From Novosphingobium cyanobacteriorum (GTDB lineage: Bacteria > Pseudomonadota > Alphaproteobacteria > Sphingomonadales > Sphingomonadaceae): a DNA stretch of 64,000 nucleotides. The notes beneath the pieces are model-generated. The model saw only the letters and a list, made by a program, of their open reading frames with translations, was not told the DNA's origin and made no database searches. Below are positions 17,398-26,121 of the stretch, one piece after another. Position numbers and translations under genes: made by a program. Position 1 is the first letter of the stretch, and each line of letters starts with the position of its first letter. Location of the stretch: NCBI RefSeq assembly GCF_029436685.1, contig NZ_JAROCY010000010.1, forward strand, positions 117,953 through 181,952, given 5' to 3'.

Positions 17398-18603
17398 ATG
17401 GCAAAGGTTCTGGTCATCGGCGCAGGCGGCGTCGGCTCGGTCGCGGTCCACAAGATGGCGATGAACAGCGATATCTTCACGGGTATTGCGCTCGCCAGCC
17501 GCACCAAGTCGAAGTGTGACGCCATCGCCGCTTCGGTGAAGGCGCGTACCGGCGTCTCCATCGACACGTTCCAGATCGATGCCGACGATGTTGCCGCCAC
17601 CACCGCGCTGATCCAGCAGGTGAAGCCCGTCCTCGTCGTCAACCTCGCGCTGCCTTACCAGGACCTGCACATCATGGACGCCTGCCTTGCCGCCGGCGTC
17701 AACTACATGGACACCGCCAACTACGAGCCGATCGACGAGGCGAAGTTCGAATATTCGTGGCAGTGGGCCTATCAGGACCGTTTCAAGCAGGCGGGCCTGA
17801 TGGCGCTGCTCGGTTCGGGCTTCGATCCGGGCGTGACCAGCGTCTTCGCCACCTGGCTCAAGAAGCACAAGCTGGACACCATCCGCACGCTCGACATCCT
17901 CGATTGCAATGGTGGTGACCATGGCCAGCACTTCGCCACCAACTTCAACCCGGAAATCAACATTCGCGAAGTGACCGCCCCGGCGCGCCACTGGAACAAG
18001 GGCGAATGGATCGAAACCCCGGCGCTGACCATCCGTCATCAGTTCGATTTCGAGGCGGTCGGCCCGAAGAACATGTACCTCATGTACCATGAGGAGCTGG
18101 AGAGCCTTGCCCACCACATCCCGGAGATCGAGCGCATCCGCTTCTGGATGACCTTCGGCGATGCCTATATCACGCACCTTACCGTGCTGCAGAACGTGGG
18201 CATGACGCGGATCGACCCGGTGATCTACAACGGGCAGGAAATCATCCCGCTGCAGTTCCTCAAGGCCGTGCTGCCCGAACCCGCCAGCCTCGGCCCCACG
18301 ACCAAGGGCAAGACCAACATCGGTGACATCGCCACCGGCCTGAAGGACGGGCAGGAAAAGACCTTCTACATCTACAACATCTGCGACCACGAGGACGCCT
18401 ATCGCGAAACCGGCAACCAGGCCGTCAGCTACACCACCGGCGTCCCCGCGATGATCGGCGCCGCCATGATGGTGCAGGGCCTGTGGAAGGGCGAGGGCGT
18501 GTTCAACATGGAACAGTTCGATCCCGATCCCTACATGGACATGCTCAACAAGCACGGCCTGCCCTGGCAGGTGAAGGAACTGGCGGGGCCGCTGGAATTT
18601 TGA
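17398..18603 (+). CDS. Carboxynorspermidine synthase (saccharopine dehydrogenase family)
   Basis: A 401-aa protein with N-terminal Rossmann motif VLVIGAGGVGSVAVHKM, then NLALPYQDLHIMDACL, NYMDTANYEP and GFDPGVTSVFATW, as in carboxynorspermidine/carboxyspermidine dehydrogenases. The family condenses a diamine with aspartate semialdehyde and reduces the Schiff base. It is followed by the decarboxylase NspC, which fixes the assignment better than homology alone. ATG at 17398 has GGAG 6 nt upstream. Confidence 0.9.
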   Translation: MAKVLVIGAGGVGSVAVHKMAMNSDIFTGIALASRTKSKCDAIAASVKARTGVSIDTFQIDADDVAATTALIQQVKPVLVVNLALPYQDLHIMDACLAAGVNYMDTANYEPIDEAKFEYSWQWAYQDRFKQAGLMALLGSGFDPGVTSVFATWLKKHKLDTIRTLDILDCNGGDHGQHFATNFNPEINIREVTAPARHWNKGEWIETPALTIRHQFDFEAVGPKNMYLMYHEELESLAHHIPEIERIRFWMTFGDAYITHLTVLQNVGMTRIDPVIYNGQEIIPLQFLKAVLPEPASLGPTTKGKTNIGDIATGLKDGQEKTFYIYNICDHEDAYRETGNQAVSYTTGVPAMIGAAMMVQGLWKGEGVFNMEQFDPDPYMDMLNKHGLPWQVKELAGPLEF

Positions 18604-18610
18604 TCGCAAT

Positions 18611-18719
18611 CCTCCCCTGACAGGGGAGGGGGACCGCCGCAGGCGGTGTGGAGGGGTAGCGGGCGAACCATACCCCTCCGTTAGTCCTGCGGGCTGCCAT
18701 CTCCCCTCGCAGGGGAGGA
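18611..18719. repeat. REP/BIME-type intergenic palindromic element
   Basis: Two inverted modules fill the gap between the polyamine genes. CCTCCCCTgacAGGGGAGG (18611-18629) and CTCCCCTcgcAGGGGAG (18701-18717) are short perfect hairpins at either end, and GGAGGGGTA (18650-18658) pairs with TACCCCTCC (18671-18679) at the centre; ACCGCCgcaGGCGGT (18633-18647) is a further hairpin. The pattern is that of a bacterial interspersed mosaic element with two REP units in opposite orientation. It may also modulate readthrough between the two genes. Confidence 0.7.
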
Positions 18720-18733
18720 TGAAGAGGTGTTGC

Positions 18734-19930
18734 ATGGAAACCAGAGCCGGCGATCCGGGCGCATTTGCGCAGTTTGACCTCAATCGGGTCGATAGTCCCG
18801 CATTCGTGGTCGATGCCGCGGCGCTGCGGCGGAATCTGGCGGTTCTGGCGGATATCCGGGACCGGGCGGGGATCAAGGTGCTGGCGGCGCTGAAGGCCTT
18901 TTCCATGTGGAAGGTGGCGCCCATCGTCGGGCAGTACCTCGATGGCGTTTGCACCTCCGGCCTGTGGGAGGCGCTGCTCGCCAACGAGCATTATTCGGGC
19001 GAGGTGGCGACCTATTGCGCGGCCTACAAGGCCGAGGACATGCCCGAGATCCTGCGGCTGTCCGACCACGTGATCTTCAATTCCCCCGGCCAGCACGAAC
19101 GCTTCAAGGGCGAGATCGCGGCGGCGCGGGCGCGCGGCAACGTGTTCGACATCGGCCTCAGGATCAACCCGCTGCACCAGGAAGGCGAGGTGCCGCGCTA
19201 TGACCCTTGCGCGCCCCATTCGCGGCTGGGCTTCCCGATCGACCAGCTGCGTGATGAGCATCTGGAAGGGGTGGACGGCATCCACTTCCACACCCTGTGC
19301 GAGCAGGACTTCAAGCCGCTTCAACGCACCGTCAACGCGGTTCTGCCCCTTCTCAGTCGTTTTCAACCCAACCTCAAATGGCTGAACTTCGGGGGTGGCC
19401 ACCACATCACCCGCGCGGACTATCAGCGCGATGAACTTGTCCAGTTCCTGCAAGAGGTTAAGGCCCAGACAGGCTGCGAAATCTACCTTGAGCCGGGTGA
19501 GGCGGTGGCGCTCGACGCCGGCATCCTGGTGGGCACCGTGCTGGATACGCACTGGAACGGCATGCCGCTGGCAATCACCGATATTTCAGCCACTTGCCAC
19601 ATGCCAGATGTGATCGAGGCGCCCTATCGCCCCGCCATGCTGGGCGAACTGCCCATCGACGAATACGAAGATGGCCAGGGCGACGCCCCGGTCCGTCTCG
19701 GCGGTCCATCGTGCCTCGCCGGGGACGTCATCGGGGATTACCGGATGGCGCAGAAGTGCGAGCCGGGCACCCGCTTCGCGTTCCTTGACCAGGCGCATTA
19801 TTCGATGGTGAAGACCACCACCTTCAACGGCGTCCCGCTCCCCTCGATCTGGCTGTGGGACAGCGAAACGGACGCGCTCGAGAAGGTGCGCGGGTTTTCG
19901 TACGAGGATTTCCGCGACCGACTGTCCTGA
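18734..19930 (+). CDS. nspC: Carboxynorspermidine decarboxylase
   Basis: A 398-aa PLP-dependent decarboxylase of the alanine-racemase fold (type III). AALKAFSMWKVAPIVG holds the PLP lysine, GIHFHTLCEQDF and LNFGGGHHITR are NspC signatures, and FLDQAHYSMVKTTTFNG lies near the C-terminus. It decarboxylates carboxynorspermidine or carboxyspermidine to (nor)spermidine, completing the two-enzyme route begun by the previous gene. ATG at 18734 with AGAGG 7-8 nt upstream was chosen over an ATG at 18719. Confidence 0.93.
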   Translation: METRAGDPGAFAQFDLNRVDSPAFVVDAAALRRNLAVLADIRDRAGIKVLAALKAFSMWKVAPIVGQYLDGVCTSGLWEALLANEHYSGEVATYCAAYKAEDMPEILRLSDHVIFNSPGQHERFKGEIAAARARGNVFDIGLRINPLHQEGEVPRYDPCAPHSRLGFPIDQLRDEHLEGVDGIHFHTLCEQDFKPLQRTVNAVLPLLSRFQPNLKWLNFGGGHHITRADYQRDELVQFLQEVKAQTGCEIYLEPGEAVALDAGILVGTVLDTHWNGMPLAITDISATCHMPDVIEAPYRPAMLGELPIDEYEDGQGDAPVRLGGPSCLAGDVIGDYRMAQKCEPGTRFAFLDQAHYSMVKTTTFNGVPLPSIWLWDSETDALEKVRGFSYEDFRDRLS

Positions 19931-20099
19931 TCGGGAACCGATTCGGCGCGGGAGAGGCTTGCGGATTGCCGCAGCTCGCGTCGCAAGGTGTCATCGAAGT
20001 GCACGGAAATCCAAGGGTTTCGGGCCAAACCGCCTGTCATTGTTTCATTTTTGTGACCGCAGTTTTGAGTGCCCATTTTTTCACTTGATGTTCAGCGCA

Positions 20100-20190
20100 G
20101 GGGTCCTATTTACCCCCTCTCGCTGCCCCATGGGGACTTCCAAACCGCAAGGCAGCTTTGTTCAACTGTTCCGTTTGGGGGTCCCTTGAG
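20100..20190 (+). promoter_or_regulatory. speF-like structured leader upstream of ornithine decarboxylase
   Basis: The leader can fold with GCTGCC (20122-20127) pairing GGCAGC (20151-20156), an inner self-complementary CCCCATGGGG, and ACCCCC (20112-20117) pairing GGGGGT (20177-20182). The last pairing covers the GGGGG that serves as ribosome site for the TTG at 20191. Position and layout fit the speF RNA motif known upstream of alphaproteobacterial ornithine decarboxylase genes. A covariance-model search was not possible, so identity with that motif is inference. Confidence 0.5.
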
Positions 20191-21399
20191 TTGCACATCC
20201 ATCAAGACGCTCTGGCCGTAGTCCGCGCCGCCGCGCCGGACCAACCTGCCATCCTCAACCGCCCGCACGCCGCTGCGCGCGCCGCCCGCTTCTTTGTCGA
20301 GAAGTTCCCGGGCCGGTCGCTCTATGCGGTGAAAGCGAACCCCTCTCCCGATCTGCTGCGCGTCCTGTGGGAAGCCGGCGTCACGCACTATGACGTTGCT
20401 TCCATTGCGGAAGTGCGCCTGGTGCGTTCCACGCTGCCGCAGGCGACGCTGTGCTTCATGCACCCGGTGAAGGCGCCCAGCGCCATCGTCGAGGCCTATC
20501 GCGACCACGGCGTGCGCGTGTTCAGCCTGGATTCGGTGGAAGAGCTGGAGAAGATCCGTCTTGCCACCACCGAAGCCAACGGCGGCGTGCTGCCCGAGGA
20601 CCTGACGCTGTGCGTGCGGCTGCGCGTTTCCTCCGAGTATTCGGAGCTGAGCCTGGCCAGCAAGTTTGGCTGCGACCTGACCACGGCGGGCGAACTGCTG
20701 CAGGCGACCCGCCAGGTGGCGGATTCGCTGGGCGTGTGCTTCCACGTGGGCAGCCAGTCGATGAGCCCGCATGCCTATGTGCAGGCGCTGGAAAAGGTTC
20801 GCGCCGCGATCGTGGATGCGTCGGTCACTGTCGACATCATCGACGTGGGCGGGGGCTTTCCCTCGATCTACCCGGGCATGGAGCCGCCGCCGCTGGAGGA
20901 TTACTTCGGCGTGATCGACCGCACCTATGAATCGCTGCCGGTCTCTTATTCGGCAGAGCTGTGGTGCGAGCCGGGCCGCGCCCTGTGCGCCGAATACAAC
21001 TCGATCATCGTGCGGGTGGACAAGCGCCGCGAGGACGAGCTGTTCATCAACGATGGCGCCTATGGCGCGCTGTTCGACGCGGCGCACGTGGGCTGGCGCT
21101 TTCCGGTGCGGCTGCTGCGCGATGGCGCTTCGGCCGAGACCGAGCCGTTCAGCTTTTACGGCCCCACCTGCGATGACATGGACCACATGGACGGTCCGTT
21201 CGAACTGCCGGTGGACATCAAGCCGGGCGACTACATCGAGATCGGCATGCTGGGCGCCTATGGCGCGGCGATGAAGACCGCCTTCAACGGCTTTGGCGCG
21301 AACGAGGTCTATGAAGTGCTGGATGAGCCGATGGCCAGCCAGTACCGCGGCGACCGTCGCGATCCGCGCGTTTCGGATAACGTGGTCAGCCTGCGCTGA
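20191..21399 (+). CDS. Ornithine (type III, PLP-dependent) decarboxylase
   Basis: A 402-aa fold-III decarboxylase: YAVKANPSPDLLRVLWEAG holds the PLP lysine, VGSQSMSPHAYVQAL and IDVGGGFPSIYPGM form the phosphate site, WCEPGRALCAEYN binds PLP and YGPTCDDMDHMD carries the substrate-binding Cys-Asp. It most likely makes putrescine from ornithine; lysine activity is possible. It completes the polyamine set with the two genes upstream. Start: TTG at 20191 with GGGGG 9 nt upstream; TTG at 20158 is a longer in-frame alternative inside the leader structure. Confidence 0.9.
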   Translation: MHIHQDALAVVRAAAPDQPAILNRPHAAARAARFFVEKFPGRSLYAVKANPSPDLLRVLWEAGVTHYDVASIAEVRLVRSTLPQATLCFMHPVKAPSAIVEAYRDHGVRVFSLDSVEELEKIRLATTEANGGVLPEDLTLCVRLRVSSEYSELSLASKFGCDLTTAGELLQATRQVADSLGVCFHVGSQSMSPHAYVQALEKVRAAIVDASVTVDIIDVGGGFPSIYPGMEPPPLEDYFGVIDRTYESLPVSYSAELWCEPGRALCAEYNSIIVRVDKRREDELFINDGAYGALFDAAHVGWRFPVRLLRDGASAETEPFSFYGPTCDDMDHMDGPFELPVDIKPGDYIEIGMLGAYGAAMKTAFNGFGANEVYEVLDEPMASQYRGDRRDPRVSDNVVSLR

Positions 21400-21425
21400 T
21401 CCTTTCGGGTCGCACCGAAAAATGG

Positions 21426-21455
21426 AAGGCCCCGCCAGCGATGGCGGGGCCTTTT
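21426..21455. terminator. Bidirectional terminator
   Basis: AAGGCCCCGCC (21426-21436) pairs with GGCGGGGCCTT (21443-21453) around a 6-nt loop, followed by T residues on the plus strand and flanked by an A-run on the other side. It separates the convergent decarboxylase and nitroreductase genes. Confidence 0.85.
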
Positions 21456-21464
21456 GCATTTCGG

Positions 21465-22151
21465 TCAGTCTGCAAAGCCGATGAACCGCGCGGCTTCTTC
21501 CATGCTTTTGCGATGGCTGACCACGGCGTTTGCGGGGAAGCTCGGGTCCGGCCAGCCCATGGCAACCGCCTTCATGATCACCTGATCGTCCGGGATGCCG
21601 GCGTGTTCGCGCACCACCGGCGATTGCATGATGCCTTGCGAATTGATGACACAGCCGAGCCCGCGAGACCAGGCCGCGTTGACCAGGGCCGTCGTAACCG
21701 CGCCGCAATCGAACGCGGTGTCGTCGCTGCCAGACAGCTCGCGGTCATAAGCGACGATCACGCAGACCGGAGCATCGAACTGGCGAAAGCCGCGCAGCAC
21801 CCAGTCTTGCCGGGCGGCGCCATCGTCGCGCGCGATGCCCATGGCACTGAACAACTGCTTGGCGACTTCAACCTGCCGTTCACGATGGACGCCGGAAAAG
21901 GCCTCGCCCCGGCGGAATTCGCGACTGTCGGGCTCGCCAGCCAGGATGCGCTTGGTGTTGCCCTCCCTGATGCGGGCGAGAGGTTCGCCGGTGATGACAT
22001 GGAAGTGCCAGGGCTGCGTGTTCATCGAGGTTGGCGAACGCATGGCGATCGTCAGGATCTCCTCGATCAGGGTCCGAGGAACCGGCTTGGGGAGATATCC
22101 GCGGATCGAGCGCCGTCCGAGGACGACCTCGTCATAGAGCATTGTAGACAT
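21465..22151 (-). CDS. Nitroreductase family protein
   Basis: A 228-aa FMN-dependent nitroreductase-fold protein. RRSIRGYLPKPVPRTLIEEIL is the N-terminal FMN-binding signature, SPTSMNTQPWHFHVITG the second FMN segment, and MGWPDPSFPAN lies close to the C-terminus. Substrates of such enzymes range from quinones and nitroaromatics to flavins and cannot be deduced. The gene stands alone and has a perfect 6-4-6 dyad 15-30 nt upstream of the ATG, suggesting a dedicated regulator. Confidence 0.9.
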   Translation of the reverse strand: MSTMLYDEVVLGRRSIRGYLPKPVPRTLIEEILTIAMRSPTSMNTQPWHFHVITGEPLARIREGNTKRILAGEPDSREFRRGEAFSGVHRERQVEVAKQLFSAMGIARDDGAARQDWVLRGFRQFDAPVCVIVAYDRELSGSDDTAFDCGAVTTALVNAAWSRGLGCVINSQGIMQSPVVREHAGIPDDQVIMKAVAMGWPDPSFPANAVVSHRKSMEEAARFIGFAD

Positions 22152-22165
22152 CGCCTCTCCAGCGT

Positions 22166-22181
22166 TTAATCATTCGATTAA
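22166..22181 (-). promoter_or_regulatory. Operator-like dyad upstream of nitroreductase
   Basis: TTAATC (22166-22171), ATTC, GATTAA (22176-22181) is a perfect inverted repeat in an AT-rich patch 15 nt before the nitroreductase ATG. Its position suggests a binding site for a dimeric repressor or activator; no regulator gene is adjacent. Confidence 0.45.
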
Positions 22182-22215
22182 GGCTAGCGGAAGATACACG
22201 AAAGGCAAGCCCAAC

Positions 22216-22242
22216 GAAAAAGCCCTCCCGGTGAGGGAGGGC
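22216..22242 (-). terminator. Terminator of hemA
   Basis: GCCCTCCC (22222-22229) and GGGAGGGC (22235-22242) form an 8-bp stem with a 5-nt loop; on the minus strand it is followed by TTTTTC. It lies 32 nt after the hemA stop. Confidence 0.85.
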
Positions 22243-22273
22243 CAATCCGTCGTTTCCATACAGGAGAAAAGGC

Positions 22274-23494
22274 TCAGGCGGCCTTCTTCACTTCCAGTTC
22301 CAGCCGTTCCCAGATCTCCACCAGCGCCTTGGTGAGGTCCACCATCATTGCCTCGGTATGTGAGGGGCCAGGGGTGAAGCGCAGGCGTTCCGTGCCGCGG
22401 GGCACGGTGGGGTAGTTTACCGGCTGCACATAGACGCCGTATTCGGCCAGCAGGATATCGCTGACCTTCTTGGCACGCACCGGATCACCGACCATCAGGG
22501 GCACGATGTGGGTGGTGCTGGGCATCACGGGCAGGCCGGCCTCGGCAAAGGCCTTCTTGAGGAAGGCGGCAGCGGCCTGCTGCCCTTCACGTTCCACGCT
22601 GCTGGCCTTCAGATGGCGCACCGAGGCGAGCACCCCTGCAACCAGCACCGGCGAGAGCGAAGTGGTGAAGATGAATCCGGGTGCATAGGAGCGGATCACG
22701 TCGATGATCTTGGTGTCCGCCGCGATATAGCCGCCCATCACGCCAAAGGCCTTGCCCAGCGTGCCTTCGATGATGTCGATACGGTGGGCCGCCTCATCCC
22801 GATCGGTGATGCCGCCGCCGCGCGGGCCGTACATGCCCACGGCGTGAACCTCGTCGATATAGGTCAGCGCATTGTACTTTTCGGCAAGGTCGCAGATCGC
22901 GTGGATCGGGGCGACATCGCCATCCATCGAATAGACGGATTCGAACGCGATCAGCTTGGGCAGCGCGGGGTCCGTTTCGGCCAGAAGCTCTTCCAGATGC
23001 TCGACGTCGTTGTGACGGAACACCTTCTTTTCCGCGCCGGAATTGCGGATGCCCGCGATCATGCTGGCGTGGTTCAGCTCATCCGAGAAGATCACGCAGC
23101 CGGGCAGGATCTTGGCAAGGGTGGAGAGCGTGGCGTCGTTGGAGACATAGCCGCTGGTGAAGAGCAGCGCGCCATCCTTGCCATGCAGGTCCGCCAGTTC
23201 GCGTTCCAGATCGACGTGATAGTGGGTGTTGCCGCCGATATTGCGGGTGCCGCCCGATCCGGCGCCGACATCATGCAGCGCCTCTTCCATCGCGGCGATC
23301 ACCTTTGGATGCTGGCCCATGGCGAGATAATCGTTGGAGCACCATACGGTGATCGGCTTCGGGCCATTGTGGCCGGCGAAGCAGCGGGCATTGGGGTAGG
23401 CGCCCTTGTTGCGCAGGATGTCGATGAAAACGCGGTAACGGCCTTCGCTGTGCAGGCGCTCGATCGCGGAATCGAAAATCTGGTCGTAGTTCAC
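22274..23494 (-). CDS. hemA: 5-aminolevulinate synthase
   Basis: A 406-aa PLP-dependent ALA synthase: [69 protein letters not shown] and [16 protein letters not shown] (PLP lysine) are all present. It condenses glycine with succinyl-CoA in the C4 tetrapyrrole route of Alphaproteobacteria. The GTG at 23494 has AAGGAG 8 nt upstream. It has its own terminator. Confidence 0.97.
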   Translation of the reverse strand: MNYDQIFDSAIERLHSEGRYRVFIDILRNKGAYPNARCFAGHNGPKPITVWCSNDYLAMGQHPKVIAAMEEALHDVGAGSGGTRNIGGNTHYHVDLERELADLHGKDGALLFTSGYVSNDATLSTLAKILPGCVIFSDELNHASMIAGIRNSGAEKKVFRHNDVEHLEELLAETDPALPKLIAFESVYSMDGDVAPIHAICDLAEKYNALTYIDEVHAVGMYGPRGGGITDRDEAAHRIDIIEGTLGKAFGVMGGYIAADTKIIDVIRSYAPGFIFTTSLSPVLVAGVLASVRHLKASSVEREGQQAAAAFLKKAFAEAGLPVMPSTTHIVPLMVGDPVRAKKVSDILLAEYGVYVQPVNYPTVPRGTERLRFTPGPSHTEAMMVDLTKALVEIWERLELEVKKAA

Positions 23495-23602
23495 CCGCCG
23501 CTCCTTGTTCCTGCTGGAGACCTGTCTGTCTCCGCGGCCCGTCCCCCTGGGTCGCCCGGCGATGGCGCGGCTTCTACGCTTGTTTTCCCTGCTTTGCCAG
23601 CA

Positions 23603-24583
23603 TCATTTGATGGCATTCGCATTGCCCGCAGGGGCGGCTGCAGGGGTTTCTTCATCCAGCGGATCGCGGTCCTCGGGCGTGGTGGTCCACAGGAAATCGG
23701 TGTGGAAGCCGGGGCCGCGGCGGCCGCTCTGCAGCCATGCCAGATCGTGTGAATAGACCAGCGTGAGGCGGGGGTTGCGCCTGGCCAGATCCGACAGGCC
23801 CTTGATCCATCCGATCGTTGCTCCCCGATCCTCGGGTGCGATCCAGTCCGACACGAGATGCGAACGCGGCCTGACCCAGCCGACATTGCGCGCCATCGAC
23901 GCGGTATCGCCAGTGAACAGGTATTCGCGCCCGTCCTGCAGCTGCACGAAGATCATCTGCGATCCGGGTGTGTGGCCCGGCGTGCGCATGAGCACCACGC
24001 CGGGGGCAACGGCGGCGTATTCGCCATAATGCAGCGGCTTGGGCAGGCCGGCAACGCGGCTGGCTGCCACCTCCTTAATGCCTGCGATCATTTCGGGCAG
24101 GATCACCGCCTTGGGCGCGATGCGGGCGAAATGGGGGGAGGCGAGAAAGCCGCCGACATGATCGGGGTGTTCGTGGGTGAAGAGTATCAGCCGGGCGCTG
24201 TCCATCCAGCCATTCACGCGGGCCTGCGCCGGGCCTTTCCACAGATCGATCCCCATGTCGTGGGCCTGCGCCTGGCTGAGACCGGAATCGATCAGGATAT
24301 CGCCACCGGGCGAGACAAGGCGATAGGCGACGATGCCGATCAGGTCACGCTTCAGCCCGCCACCGGCCACAAGGGCCGCACCGGGTGCCCGACGCGCCGC
24401 GACTGCGGCATATTCGATCGCCACGGGCTTTTGCCCCGGCACGTCCTGCGCGGCGCGGCGCAGGGCAACGATGTCGATGGGTTTGGCAGGAACGCTGCCA
24501 GTTCGCGCATCGACCAGCAGCCAATAGTACGGGATGGCGACCAGCAGGACGAAAAGCAGGATGATCCTGTTCCACAGCTTCAT
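23603..24583 (-). CDS. Membrane-anchored metallo-beta-lactamase-fold hydrolase
   Basis: A 326-aa protein with an N-terminal hydrophobic anchor (WNRIILLFVLLVAIPYYWLL) and an MBL domain: ILIDSGLSQ, FTHEHPDHVGG (HxHxDH zinc motif), MRTPGHTPGSQ and FTGDTASMARNVG (zinc ligands His and Asp), then YSHD. The C-terminus is Ala/Asn-rich. Members act on lactones, thioesters, phosphoesters and others; the substrate is unknown. It lies between hemA and murI on the same strand with about 100 nt to hemA. Confidence 0.88.
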   Translation of the reverse strand: MKLWNRIILLFVLLVAIPYYWLLVDARTGSVPAKPIDIVALRRAAQDVPGQKPVAIEYAAVAARRAPGAALVAGGGLKRDLIGIVAYRLVSPGGDILIDSGLSQAQAHDMGIDLWKGPAQARVNGWMDSARLILFTHEHPDHVGGFLASPHFARIAPKAVILPEMIAGIKEVAASRVAGLPKPLHYGEYAAVAPGVVLMRTPGHTPGSQMIFVQLQDGREYLFTGDTASMARNVGWVRPRSHLVSDWIAPEDRGATIGWIKGLSDLARRNPRLTLVYSHDLAWLQSGRRGPGFHTDFLWTTTPEDRDPLDEETPAAAPAGNANAIK

Positions 24584-24626
24584 GCGCCTGAAAGTCCCCC
24601 CTATGGGCCTGTCGAAAAGGGTGCGT

Positions 24627-25454
24627 TCAGAACAGAATGGTCTGTTCGAGTCCGCGCGCGGCCAGCGTTGGTCTTAACGCCTCGACATCCTCACCGCCAC
24701 GGGTGAAGAGCGCGACATCCGGCTTTTCGCGCACGAATTGCTGCGACTGCGTTAAAAAGACGATGCGGCGGGCAATACCGTCGGAACCGTCGACGAACGA
24801 AACGCCGGGGCCGAAGGCCTGGGCCAGTTCGTCCTGCACAAGCGGAAAGTGGGTGCAGGCCAACACCACCGTGTCGATCCGCTCCCCATCCGACATCGCG
24901 CGCAGGGCGGTGGCGGCGCGGGCATAGACGGCAGGATCGACCGCTTCGCCCCGCAACTTCGCTTCGGCAGCAGAGACGAGTTCGGGCGCGGCGTGACGCA
25001 GCAGGCGCTTGTCAGCCGCGAATTCGGCCTCGAGCCGGTCAACATAGCCCTGGCGGATCGTTGCTTCGGTGCCGAGCAGGCCGATCACGCCGGTGCGGGT
25101 CATCACGGCAGCGGGCTTGATTGCGGGCACGGTGCCGACGATCGGAACCTCCAGCACTTCGCGCACCGAGGCGAGCGCGATGGTGGAGGCGGTGTTGCAC
25201 GCGATGCAGACAAGGCGCGGACGGAAGCGTTCTGTCATGCGGCCCAGCAGACCCGATACCCGCGCGGCGATCTGCGCCTCGGTCTTGCTGCCATAAGGCA
25301 GGCCGGCATAGTCGGCGGCATAGATGACCGGGGCCTGGGGCAGCACCTGGCGCAGCTTGTCCAGCACGGAGAGCCCGCCCACGCCGGAATCGAACAGCAG
25401 GACGGGGGCTGCGGGATCGGCTGATGGATCGGCGGTAGGATCGGGGGCGGCCAT
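24627..25454 (-). CDS. murI: Glutamate racemase
   Basis: A 275-aa cofactor-independent racemase: FDSGVGGLSVLDKLRQ (first catalytic region), YAADYAGLPYGSK, CIACNTASTIAL (catalytic Cys) and VLACTHFPLVQDEL (second catalytic Cys). It makes D-glutamate for peptidoglycan. ATG at 25454 was chosen; it is followed by a short Asp/Pro-rich stretch before the racemase fold. The gene is divergent from plsY. Confidence 0.95.
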   Translation of the reverse strand: MAAPDPTADPSADPAAPVLLFDSGVGGLSVLDKLRQVLPQAPVIYAADYAGLPYGSKTEAQIAARVSGLLGRMTERFRPRLVCIACNTASTIALASVREVLEVPIVGTVPAIKPAAVMTRTGVIGLLGTEATIRQGYVDRLEAEFAADKRLLRHAAPELVSAAEAKLRGEAVDPAVYARAATALRAMSDGERIDTVVLACTHFPLVQDELAQAFGPGVSFVDGSDGIARRIVFLTQSQQFVREKPDVALFTRGGEDVEALRPTLAARGLEQTILF

Positions 25455-25533
25455 TGCCCGGCTTCTAGCCGCAGTTGCGGGAAAAAGGGAAGGCGCCTCT
25501 CCCCAAGGTTCCCCGCGCTGGTTATGAGGCGGC

Positions 25534-26121
25534 ATGGAAACCACCCTGATCGCCCTGCTGGGCGGATACCTTCTGGGCTCCGTGCCCTTTGGCCTGATCC
25601 TCACCCGCCTGACCGGTGCGGGTGATTTGCGCGCGATCGGATCGGGCAACATCGGCGCCACCAACGTGCTGCGCACCGGGCGCAAGGGGCTGGCGGCGGC
25701 GACACTGTTGCTGGACCTGGCCAAGGGCGCGCTGGCGGTGGTTCTGGCCCGCCATTTCCTGCCCGCCCAGGCCGAGGCGATGGCGGCAGGTGCGTCGGTG
25801 ATCGGGCACTGCTTCCCGGTGTGGCTAAGGTTCAACGGTGGCAAGGGCGTGGCGACGACGATGGGCGTCTCGCTCGGCCTCGCCTGGCCCATCGGGCTTG
25901 CCTATGCGGTCGTGTGGCTCGGCGTGCTGGCGCTGACGCGGATTTCGTCGCTGGGCGGGCTGAGCGCGGTGATCGCCGCGCCGATGGCCGCCTATGTCTT
26001 CGGTTATCCGCAATACGGCCCGGTGCTGGGTGCGATCGCGGTGCTGGTGATCTGGCTCCACCGCGCCAACATCGCCCGCCTGCGTGCGGGGACGGAGCCG
26101 AAGGTGGGCAGCAGGAAATGA
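25534..26121 (+). CDS. plsY: Glycerol-3-phosphate acyltransferase PlsY
   Basis: A 195-aa polytopic membrane protein with PlsY motifs: GSVPFGLIL, GSGNIGATNVLRTG, GHCFPVWLRFNGGKGVATTMG. It acylates glycerol-3-phosphate from acyl-phosphate, the first step of phospholipid synthesis. About six membrane segments are visible. The stop overlaps the dprA start (ATGA), an arrangement seen in many Alphaproteobacteria. Confidence 0.96.
   Translation: METTLIALLGGYLLGSVPFGLILTRLTGAGDLRAIGSGNIGATNVLRTGRKGLAAATLLLDLAKGALAVVLARHFLPAQAEAMAAGASVIGHCFPVWLRFNGGKGVATTMGVSLGLAWPIGLAYAVVWLGVLALTRISSLGGLSAVIAAPMAAYVFGYPQYGPVLGAIAVLVIWLHRANIARLRAGTEPKVGSRK

Noticed and set aside
20085..20112. Promoter-like TTGATG, 16 nt, TATTTA before ornithine decarboxylase
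   Set aside because: Transcription from it would start after the ACCCCC arm of the leader, which conflicts with the proposed structure; the -10 match is poor.
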